5,138 nt of DNA from Gammaproteobacteria bacterium (GTDB lineage: Bacteria > Pseudomonadota > Gammaproteobacteria > SZUA-229): NCBI GenBank assembly GCA_021768055.1, contig JAASSE010000116.1, positions 1 to 5,138 of the forward strand. The letters run 5' to 3'. Of this stretch, positions 1 to 4,988 are shown in pieces; within the stretch, counting starts at the first letter, position 1, and every line of letters starts with the position of its first letter. The notes beneath the pieces are model-generated. The model was not told the origin of the DNA. It ran no database searches and was given only the letters and a program-made list of their open reading frames with translations. Both the position numbers and the translations under genes were made by a program.

Positions 1-145
1 CAGTCAGATGATTACGGTCAAAACCATGTTCGCTGACCATTTTCTGGATGAATTCCTGAACATCAGTGCGCTGACTGTAGTTCGCACCGGCAGCCAGGGG
101 CACAAACATGAACAGTGCGATCATTGAGGAAAAAACGGATTTCAT
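1..145 (-). CDS. mltB: MltB-type lytic murein transglycosylase, N-terminal fragment (cut by window edge)
   Basis: Only the first 48 codons are in the window; the gene continues beyond position 1. The start is the ATG at 145-143, followed by a typical secretion signal: MKS, then a hydrophobic stretch (about residues 4-18), then a likely signal peptidase I site near AGA|N at residues 20-22. The mature part begins with YSQRTDVQEFIQKMVSEHGF, which resembles the N-terminal helix (FI-x-MV-x-EHGF) that opens MltB proteins. The family cleaves peptidoglycan glycan strands in the periplasm, leaving 1,6-anhydro-muramyl ends. There is no lipobox cysteine in the visible part, so this copy looks soluble rather than a lipoprotein like E. 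coli MltB. It lies 24 nt downstream of rodA in the same orientation, as expected for the mrdA-rodA-mltB operon. No clear Shine-Dalgarno precedes the ATG. The identification rests on this short segment plus context; the catalytic domain is not visible. Confidence 0.82.
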   Translation of the reverse strand, partial: MKSVFSSMIALFMFVPLAAGANYSQRTDVQEFIQKMVSEHGFDRNHLT

Positions 146-169
146 GGATTTATCGATTTCTAATTATTT

Positions 170-1294
170 TTATTTCGACCACAATCGGCGGTGTGAGTTT
201 ATCGACATCAACATGCCGAAACCCGCCATCAGCGTAACCAGCGACGTACCGCCATAGCTCACCAGCGGTAAAGGCACACCAACTACCGGCAGAATACCGG
301 ACACCATGCCCACGTTCACGAACAGGTACACGAAAAAGGTCATACTCAAACTACCTGCCAATAACCGACTGAAATTATCCTGCGCATGGTCTGCGATATA
401 CAGGCCACGCATCACGATAAAGGCATACAGTGCCAGCAATACGACTGCACCCATGATACCAAATTCTTCTGCAAACACTGCGAAAATAAAATCGGTGGAA
501 CGTTCGGGCAGGAAGTCCAGCTGCGACTGGGTGCCGTTTAACCAGCCTTTACCGTAGATGCCGCCGGAACCGATCGCAATCTTGGACTGGATAATGTGAT
601 AACCCGCACCCAGCGGGTCACTTTCCGGATCCAGCAGGGTGAGCACGCGCTGGCGCTGGTAATCATGCATCATGCGCCACAATACCGGTATGCACGCCAC
701 CAGTACCAGCCCGGAACCAATCAGCACTCGCCAGCGTATACCGGCAAAAAATACGACAAAAAACCCGGCCGCCGCCACCAGCAAGGCCGTGCCCAGGTCC
801 GGCTGCATCGCGATCAGCACGGTCGGCACCAGTACCAGTATTGAAGAAATCACCAGTGAGCGAAAACCCGGGGGCAGCGGGCGCTCAGACAGGTACCAGG
901 CCAGCATCAGCGGTGTTGCCAGCTTCATGATTTCCGATGGCTGAAAACGCACCCCGATCCTGAGCCAGCGCTGTGCGCCCTTGCCGACATCGCCCGCAAA
1001 CAACACCATCAACAACAGCACCATGCCGATAGCAAACACCCAGGGCGTCCACAGGTAAAGCTGGTGTGGTGGTATCTGTGCCACAACCAGCATGACCAGG
1101 AAGGCTATCGACAGGCGCATGCCCTGTTTTTGTAACAACGCCGTCGACTCGTCACCGGCACTGTACAGAATGCCCAGCCCTGCCAGCGTCAGTATCAGTA
1201 AACCAAACAACAGCACCGGATCAATGCGCACCATTTGCAACGTGCGTGCAAAGCGGCTTCGGTAGTGCGTATCGAAATTGAATTTATTTGGCAT
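170..1294 (-). CDS. rodA: RodA, SEDS-family peptidoglycan glycosyltransferase of the elongasome
   Basis: 374 residues, the normal length for RodA (also called MrdB). It polymerises lipid II into glycan strands in the inner membrane and works as a complex with PBP2. The protein is strongly hydrophobic, with about ten membrane segments starting near residue 24. Family landmarks, in order: GAQRWLRIG-x-RFQPSE (about 106-121), QPDLGTALL (about 164-172), the long periplasmic loop with GTQSQLDFLPERSTDFIF (254-271), and PLPLVSYGGTSLV (341-353). Asp268 in the TDFIF motif corresponds to the catalytically essential Asp of SEDS proteins. The ATG lies inside the end of mrdA (11-nt overlap, different frame) and has only a weak upstream Shine-Dalgarno, so translational coupling to mrdA is likely. 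mltB follows after 24 nt. The gene appears intact. Confidence 0.97.
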   Translation of the reverse strand: MPNKFNFDTHYRSRFARTLQMVRIDPVLLFGLLILTLAGLGILYSAGDESTALLQKQGMRLSIAFLVMLVVAQIPPHQLYLWTPWVFAIGMVLLLMVLFAGDVGKGAQRWLRIGVRFQPSEIMKLATPLMLAWYLSERPLPPGFRSLVISSILVLVPTVLIAMQPDLGTALLVAAAGFFVVFFAGIRWRVLIGSGLVLVACIPVLWRMMHDYQRQRVLTLLDPESDPLGAGYHIIQSKIAIGSGGIYGKGWLNGTQSQLDFLPERSTDFIFAVFAEEFGIMGAVVLLALYAFIVMRGLYIADHAQDNFSRLLAGSLSMTFFVYLFVNVGMVSGILPVVGVPLPLVSYGGTSLVTLMAGFGMLMSINSHRRLWSK

Positions 1295-3128
1295 CTTTCA
1301 ATAAATACCTGTCCATGATGGCGCGCGCAATCGGTGCAACGGCACTGCCATGCTCACCGTTTTCGGCAATAACTGCAACCACGATCTGCGGATCTTCCAT
1401 TGGTGCAAAGGCAATGAACAGGGCGTGGTCACGTAATTTCTTGGCAACGGTTTCTTCATCGTATTCTTCATCCTGGGCAATACTGAAAACCTGCGCAGTA
1501 CCGGTTTTACCGGCCATTTCATATTTCAGCCCCCACCCTGTCGCGCGTGCCGTCCCCCATTTACCGCGCAATACCCGCTGCATTGACTTGTGTATCAAGT
1601 CCCACCGGGCCGGTTGCTTCAACTTTATCCATGACACGGATAGCACTGACATCGCGGTAATTTCACCAGCATCATCACGCATTTCCTTGAGTAATCTTGG
1701 TTCGACCAGCCTGCCCTTGTTGGCCAGTGCGGTAGTCGCTGTTGCAAGCTGCAACGGCGTTGCCAGCATATACCCCTGGCCGATACCGGAGATTAATGTC
1801 TCGCCCGGGTACCATATTTTTCCGTGTACCCGACGCTTCCATTCACGTGATGGCAGCAAGCCGCGGCGTTCACTGAAGAGGTCAATGCCGGTCTTCTCAC
1901 CGAACCTGAACTGGTGCAGGAAATCATGAATACGATTGATGCCGAGTCGGTGCGAGAGTTCATAAAAATACACATCGCAGGACTCTTCAATAGAATCTCC
2001 CAGGTCGACCAAGCCATGGCCCTCCTTTTTCCAGTCCCTGTATTTATGCTCCTCGTCATTGGGCAAATGGTAATACCCGATGCAACGTATACTTTCCCTC
2101 GGTCCGATCGCATTGTCTTCCAGGCCACCCAGACCGATAAACGGCTTCATCGTCGAGCCCGGAGGATACTGCCCGTACAGCGCCCGGTTGAACAGCGGCT
2201 TTTCATCCCCCTCACGCAACGCCTTGTAGTCTTTCACACTGATGCCGTGCACGAACAGGTTGGGGTTATAGGTCGGCTTGCTGACGAACGCCAGCACCGC
2301 GCCCGTCTTCGCTTCCATCGCTATGACCGCGCCGGAGAACTCCCCCAGCTTCTGCTCGGCATGTTTCTGCAGCTCTATGTCGAGGTTCAGCACCAGATTG
2401 CTGCCGGGTATAGGTGGAATCCTGTCGATCACCCGCAGAATTCGGCCCTCGGCATTGACCTCGACATTCTGCTGCCCCACGTGGCCGTGCAGTTCATCCT
2501 CGTAGTACTTCTCGACGCCGGTTTTACCGATATGCGAAGTGCCGCGGTAATTACTGGTATCGATGGTACTGAGTTCGCGCTCACTGATCCGGCCCACGTA
2601 TCCCACCGCATGAACGGTCGACTCGCCGTGCGGATAATGCCGACTCAAACGGGCAGCGATATCCATTCCAGGGAAGCGGTGCCGGTTGACCGCCAGGGCG
2701 GCCACCTCGTCTTCGTTCAGCCGGGTCCTGAGGGAAATACTTTCAAAGGGACGGTGTGAACGCAGTGAAGTGTGAAAGCGTTCGAGGTTGTCCTCGCTGA
2801 TGGTGACAATCTCGCCCAGCCCCTGCAGCGTGGCTTCCATATCCTCAACCTGCTCCGGGATTATTTCCAGGTGATATGTTGGTAAGTTTTCCGCCAGCAC
2901 CACACCATTGCGGTCGTAGATCAGGCCGCGGTTGGGCGGCAGCGCCATCAGGCGCACCCGGTTTTCCTTGGACAGGTCGGCAAAATGCGCATACTCGACA
3001 ATCTGCAGCCAGCCCAGGCGCACCAGCAGGCCTATGATCAGCAGCAGACTGACGCTGGCGGCAAATATCGCCCGGGCCTTGAACAGCCGGGAGATTTGCG
3101 AATGGTCTATGACAAACGCTCGTGGCAC
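1284..3128 (-). CDS. mrdA: Penicillin-binding protein 2 (MrdA), elongasome D,D-transpeptidase
   Basis: 614 residues, close to the usual 600-650 for PBP2. It crosslinks peptidoglycan stem peptides in the periplasm during lateral wall growth, together with RodA. Domains: short cytoplasmic N-terminus; one membrane anchor (about 19-41); dimerisation/pedestal region (about 60-245, including NRGLIYDRNG at 66-75 and GKTGVEKYYE at 201-210); transpeptidase domain (about 265-610). Catalytic motifs are complete: S325-T-M-K328 (acylated serine), S383-C-D385 (the SxD form usual for PBP2) and K541-T-G-T. The start is GTG at 3128-3126. No better start exists before the membrane anchor, and the frame is closed upstream by a TAA about 45 nt away. 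A weak AGG lies 8 nt before the GTG. The gene is first in the operon and divergent from adk, so its promoter should lie in 3129-3355. There is no rsfS or rlmH directly upstream, unlike E. coli. Confidence 0.97.
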   Translation of the reverse strand: MPRAFVIDHSQISRLFKARAIFAASVSLLLIIGLLVRLGWLQIVEYAHFADLSKENRVRLMALPPNRGLIYDRNGVVLAENLPTYHLEIIPEQVEDMEATLQGLGEIVTISEDNLERFHTSLRSHRPFESISLRTRLNEDEVAALAVNRHRFPGMDIAARLSRHYPHGESTVHAVGYVGRISERELSTIDTSNYRGTSHIGKTGVEKYYEDELHGHVGQQNVEVNAEGRILRVIDRIPPIPGSNLVLNLDIELQKHAEQKLGEFSGAVIAMEAKTGAVLAFVSKPTYNPNLFVHGISVKDYKALREGDEKPLFNRALYGQYPPGSTMKPFIGLGGLEDNAIGPRESIRCIGYYHLPNDEEHKYRDWKKEGHGLVDLGDSIEESCDVYFYELSHRLGINRIHDFLHQFRFGEKTGIDLFSERRGLLPSREWKRRVHGKIWYPGETLISGIGQGYMLATPLQLATATTALANKGRLVEPRLLKEMRDDAGEITAMSVLSVSWIKLKQPARWDLIHKSMQRVLRGKWGTARATGWGLKYEMAGKTGTAQVFSIAQDEEYDEETVAKKLRDHALFIAFAPMEDPQIVVAVIAENGEHGSAVAPIARAIMDRYLLKDAK

Positions 3129-3204
3129 TAGAACAACCTGAACAAATGCCTGGTGCCGACGATGGGCACGTGGTTACTGATACTGATCTGGGCCATCCCC
3201 ATGG

Positions 3205-3225
3205 ACAGGTAAATACACGACCTGT
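3205..3225. repeat. Short inverted repeat ACAGGT-N9-ACCTGT in the mrdA/adk intergenic region
   Basis: Perfect 6-bp arms (3205-3210 and 3220-3225) separated by 9 nt. If transcription of mrdA starts just downstream of the TATAAT at 3243-3248, the palindrome lies in its 5' leader about 80-100 nt before the GTG. It could be a site for a dimeric regulator or a small leader hairpin. A 6-bp palindrome can arise by chance, so the functional reading is only a suggestion. Confidence 0.35.
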
Positions 3226-3242
3226 TGGATTATTTTCGCTGA

Positions 3243-3248
3243 ATTATA
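3243..3248 (-). promoter_or_regulatory. Candidate -10 box (TATAAT) for the mrdA-rodA-mltB operon
   Basis: A perfect sigma70 -10 hexamer, TATAAT, reads on the minus strand about 115 nt before the mrdA GTG. No convincing -35 lies 16-18 nt upstream and there is no extended-10 TGn, so this is a weak or activator-dependent promoter at best. In its favour, the operon has no co-directional gene upstream in the window (adk is divergent), so a promoter must lie in this 227-nt region and this is the best candidate I see. Confidence 0.4.
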
Positions 3249-3289
3249 TCGAGTTTGGCCCGGCAGAGGCGGTTTAATGCGTTTTAGAC

Positions 3290-3311
3290 TCGACAATCGC
3301 TGAACAATCGC
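3290..3311 (+). repeat. Two tandem 11-bp copies (TCGACAATCGC / TGAACAATCGC) inside the adk promoter
   Basis: The copies match at 9 of 11 positions, and the shared 9-mer ACAATCGCT recurs at 3293-3301 and 3304-3312. The period of 11 bp is about one helical turn, so a protein could contact both copies on one face of the DNA. The first copy contains the -35 box and the second ends at the first base of the -10 box. This may be a regulatory site or simply a short local duplication. Confidence 0.5.
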
Positions 3312-3317
3312 TAGAAT
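3290..3317 (+). promoter_or_regulatory. Sigma70-type promoter for adk
   Basis: TCGACA (3290-3295; 5 of 6 match to TTGACA) and TAGAAT (3312-3317; 5 of 6 match to TATAAT) are separated by 16 nt. Transcription should start around 3324, giving a leader of about 30 nt before the adk ATG at 3356. A good ribosome-binding site, GGAG at 3346-3349, lies 6 nt before that ATG. The whole -35/spacer region is made of an 11-bp tandem repeat. Confidence 0.65.
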
Positions 3318-3355
3318 CCCCCAAAATGTTCGCCAATGCTTAACCGGAGTACCCC

Positions 3356-4351
3356 ATGAGACTGGTTTTGATCGGAGCCCCCGGTTCCGGCAAAGGCACA
3401 CAAGCCAAATTTCTGACCGAAAAATACAACATTCCGCAGGTCTCGACCGGCGATCTGCTGCGTGCAGCCGTGGCTGCCCAGACACCGCTGGGCCGCCAGG
3501 CCAAGGCGGTGATGGATGCCGGCCAGCTGGTACCCAACGATATCGTGATGGGCATGATTCGCGAGCGCATCATGCGCCCGGACGCCGAAAACGGCTTCAT
3601 CCTGGACGGTTTCCCGCGCAACCTTGAGCAGGCCGAAGCGCTTGATAAGCTGCTGGCGACACTGGGCCGGCCCATCGATGCGGTATTGCAGATCGATGTC
3701 GATTTCGATCTGTTGATGCAGCGCATGGTCGGCCGCCTGACCTGCCTGTCCTGCGGGGCATTGTTCAATTCTTTCACCAATCCGCCGGCCATCGATACCC
3801 AGTGCGATCTGTGTGGTGGTTCTCTGCATCACCGCTCTGACGATAACGAGGAAACCATCGACCGCCGCCTGCGTGTGTACGAGATGCACACCCAGCCATT
3901 GTCCGCCTACTACAACAACCGCGGCAACCTGCACAAGATTGACGGCCAGGGTACAGTCGAGGAAATCATGAAGCGCATCAAGTCTGCGCTGCGCGGCATG
4001 CGTTCATCGCGCATCAAGCTGCAGCCGCTGGCCCAGGCGCCGGTGAAGAAAACCAGCTCAAAGCCGGAAGTGATTCGCACCCAGGTCGAGGACAAGTCAA
4101 AAGTTGTGCCGAAGCAGAAAAAGCGCGAATCGGCCGCGATCAATCCGGTGGTGAAAAAACGCGCCAAAACCAGAAATGCCGCTGCCCAGGCAAAATACCG
4201 CGAACAGCTGAAGAGCCTGCAAAATGAACTGAAAAATGTGCAGTCAGAACTGAAGGAAGTCGCCCGCAGTGAAAAACAGGCCGTGCGCCAGGTTGAGAAA
4301 AATCAGGCAGAACTTGAAAAGCTGACGGAGAGAGCAGCCAAGCTGAAATAA
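3356..4351 (+). CDS. adk: Adenylate kinase with zinc-type LID and a basic coiled-coil C-terminal extension
   Basis: 331 residues against the usual 210-220. The family catalyses ATP + AMP <=> 2 ADP in the cytoplasm. The catalytic core fills residues 1 to about 215: P-loop GAPGSGKGT (7-15), STGDLLRAAV in the AMP-binding region (30-39), GFILDGFPRN (80-89), the LID (about 122-160) and the DRRLRVYE helix (169-176). The LID carries Cys130, Cys133, Cys150 and Cys153, the CxxC-x16-CxxC zinc-binding pattern known from Bacillus-type adenylate kinases; E. coli Adk lacks these cysteines. After about residue 215 comes a roughly 116-residue tail. It has a Lys/Arg/Ala/Ser-rich, probably disordered linker (about 216-276) followed by a heptad-patterned, Lys/Glu/Gln-rich helix (about 277-331) predicted as a coiled coil. 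The frame is continuous with no sign of a frameshift at the junction. The ATG has GGAG 6 nt upstream and its own promoter at 3290-3317. The stop codon directly abuts the repeat element at 4352. The kinase call is very firm; the role of the tail is unknown. Confidence 0.96.
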   Translation: MRLVLIGAPGSGKGTQAKFLTEKYNIPQVSTGDLLRAAVAAQTPLGRQAKAVMDAGQLVPNDIVMGMIRERIMRPDAENGFILDGFPRNLEQAEALDKLLATLGRPIDAVLQIDVDFDLLMQRMVGRLTCLSCGALFNSFTNPPAIDTQCDLCGGSLHHRSDDNEETIDRRLRVYEMHTQPLSAYYNNRGNLHKIDGQGTVEEIMKRIKSALRGMRSSRIKLQPLAQAPVKKTSSKPEVIRTQVEDKSKVVPKQKKRESAAINPVVKKRAKTRNAAAQAKYREQLKSLQNELKNVQSELKEVARSEKQAVRQVEKNQAELEKLTERAAKLK

Positions 4352-4356
4352 CAGTA

Positions 4357-4384
4357 ACGAGGGACGAGTGGCTAGGGCCGAGGA
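4357..4384 (+). repeat. Left heptamer array (ACGAGGG type, four units)
   Basis: Consecutive 7-bp units are ACGAGGG (4357-4363), ACGAGTG (4364-4370), GCTAGGG (4371-4377) and CCGAGGA (4378-4384). The register is exact and the units decay towards the inside of the element. This array is the inverted partner of the one at 4516-4543. Confidence 0.7.
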
Positions 4385-4471
4385 GTGGCCTATCACAGTG
4401 ACAAGCAGGGATTAAGCTATTTCACTCCTTTGAAGAAACACAAACCATTCTCCTTTTAATTTCCCAGGGAC

Positions 4472-4490
4472 TGCGTTCCTTATAAACGCA
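4472..4490. repeat. Small hairpin TGCGTT-N7-AACGCA inside the intergenic element
   Basis: Perfect 6-bp arms (4472-4477 and 4485-4490) with a 7-nt loop, in the core of the heptamer-bounded element. No T-tract follows on either strand, so it is not a canonical terminator. It is recorded because it is the clearest local structure in an otherwise featureless 131-nt core. Confidence 0.35.
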
Positions 4491-4515
4491 CTACAAGACA
4501 AAAGTAATCAGCTTT

Positions 4516-4543
4516 TCCTCGTTACTCGTACCTCGTACCTCGT
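4516..4543 (-). repeat. Right heptamer array (ACGAGGT type, four units, inverted)
   Basis: On the plus strand, CTCGT recurs exactly every 7 nt at 4518, 4525, 4532 and 4539. Read on the minus strand from the outside in, the units are ACGAGGT, ACGAGGT, ACGAGTA and ACGAGGA. It is better conserved than the left array, and the two lie in the same register when one is reverse-complemented. Confidence 0.75.
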
Positions 4544-4551
4544 CCCTGTTT

Positions 4552-4914
4552 TTAGCCTTGCTGTGCCGCGATATCCTCGCGCACCTTGTCCATGTCCAGT
4601 TCCCTGGTCTTGCTGATAAGCTCTTCCAGCGCAGATTCAGGTAGCATACCCGCCTGGGAGAAAATAATGATCTGCTCGCGGAAGATCATCATGGTCGGGA
4701 TCGAACGAATCTGGAAGCTTGCGGCCAGTTCCTGCTCAACTTCCGTATTGACCTTGGCAAACACCACGTCATCGTGTTTTTCGGAAACGCTCTCGTAGAT
4801 CGGTGCGAAGGACCGGCACGGGCCACACCAGGGCGCCCAGAAATCCACGATCACGATATCGTTGTCGGTGATCGAATCTTTAAATGTCTCTTTGGTCAGC
4901 TCGACAGTTGCCAC
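4552..4914 (-). CDS. Thioredoxin-family protein (WCGPC active site)
   Basis: 120 residues from the preferred GTG start (4914-4912), reading MATVELTKETF. A single thioredoxin fold is expected. Visible landmarks are DFWAPWCGPC (24-33) with the redox pair Cys30 and Cys33, FAKVNTE (52-58), and RSIPTMMIF (70-78) with the cis-proline Pro73. There is no signal peptide, so it should act in the cytoplasm as a dithiol reductant for proteins. The charged C-terminus beyond the fold (about 108-120, LDMDKVREDIAAQ) differs from E. coli TrxA. It matches a thioredoxin-like subfamily I recall from beta- and gammaproteobacteria, so I give no symbol. The frame stays open to an ATG at 4962, but those extra 16 residues (MWYHRAFPL...) are not thioredoxin-like, and a strong GGAGA sits correctly for the GTG. 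The gene converges on adk and follows the beta-barrel gene by 74 nt. Confidence 0.93.
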   Translation of the reverse strand: MATVELTKETFKDSITDNDIVIVDFWAPWCGPCRSFAPIYESVSEKHDDVVFAKVNTEVEQELAASFQIRSIPTMMIFREQIIIFSQAGMLPESALEELISKTRELDMDKVREDIAAQQG

Positions 4915-4920
4915 AAATAT

Positions 4921-4925
4921 TCTCC
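4921..4925 (-). promoter_or_regulatory. Ribosome-binding site (GGAGA) that fixes the GTG start of the thioredoxin-like gene
   Basis: GGAGA lies 6 nt upstream of GTG 4914-4912 and inside the longer open frame that starts at ATG 4962. Its position supports the shorter 120-residue protein, whose N-terminus MATVELT also fits the family. Confidence 0.75.
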
Positions 4926-4950
4926 ATACCACGGATAACGGGAACGCGCG

Positions 4951-4959
4951 ATGATACCA
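4951..4959 (-). promoter_or_regulatory. Candidate extended -10 promoter for the thioredoxin-like gene
   Basis: On the minus strand TGG-TATCAT fits the extended -10 form TGn-TATAAT with one mismatch, and no good -35 is seen. Transcription would start near 4944, giving a leader of about 30 nt before the GTG. The gene could instead be read through from the beta-barrel gene 74 nt upstream. Confidence 0.4.
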
Positions 4960-4988
4960 CAACCGCCAGTCGCAGTTTGCACCAGCTG

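Larger units (their letters stand above)
4352..4548. repeat. Intergenic element bounded by inverted arrays of degenerate 7-bp repeats
   Basis: Two arrays of four 7-bp units face each other across about 131 bp. The outer 17 nt on each side (4352-4368 and 4532-4548) are complementary at 14 of 17 positions, with CAG at the left edge and CTG at the right. A shifted register gives a perfect 9-bp match, AGGGACGAG (4360-4368) with CTCGTCCCT (4539-4547). The core (4385-4515) is more AT-rich than the flanking genes and contains no ORF of note. The element fills essentially the whole gap between the convergent adk and thioredoxin-family genes: its left edge touches the adk stop and its right edge is 3 nt from the other stop. 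Five Ts (4549-4553) follow the right arm, so it might help end adk transcription, although the loop is far longer than in an intrinsic terminator. It may be a MITE-like or other dispersed repeat; copy number cannot be judged here. Confidence 0.6.

Noticed and set aside
1288..1929. 213-codon plus-strand open frame over the 3' end of mrdA
   Set aside because: It lies wholly antisense to mrdA, has a Ser/Pro/Arg-rich composition without motifs, and has no supporting context.
1974..1982. SCD in place of the classical SxN motif in PBP2 (codons 383-385), as a possible defect
   Set aside because: The Ser-x-Asp form is the normal state for PBP2 proteins, so the active site is complete.
1914..2759. 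281-codon plus-strand open frame inside mrdA
   Set aside because: It is antisense to a clear PBP2 gene with all catalytic motifs, its translation has no recognisable domain, and long antisense frames are common in GC-rich coding DNA.
3146..3277. 43-codon plus-strand frame in the mrdA/adk intergenic region
   Set aside because: It has no Shine-Dalgarno, no recognisable motif, and lies upstream of and partly under the promoters. It is more likely chance.
3311..3934. 207-codon minus-strand open frame opposite adk
   Set aside because: It is a shadow of the adk core, which has unmistakable kinase motifs on the plus strand.
4352..4548. CRISPR array or canonical rho-independent terminator in the adk 3' region
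   Set aside because: The units are 7 bp with no spacers, so it is not CRISPR. The inverted arms are separated by well over 100 nt, so it is not a normal intrinsic terminator despite the short T-tract.
4915..4962. Longer thioredoxin start at ATG 4962 (136 residues)
   Set aside because: The extra residues are not family-like, the segment contains the GGAGA ribosome-binding site and a candidate promoter, and the GTG at 4914 gives a normal N-terminus.
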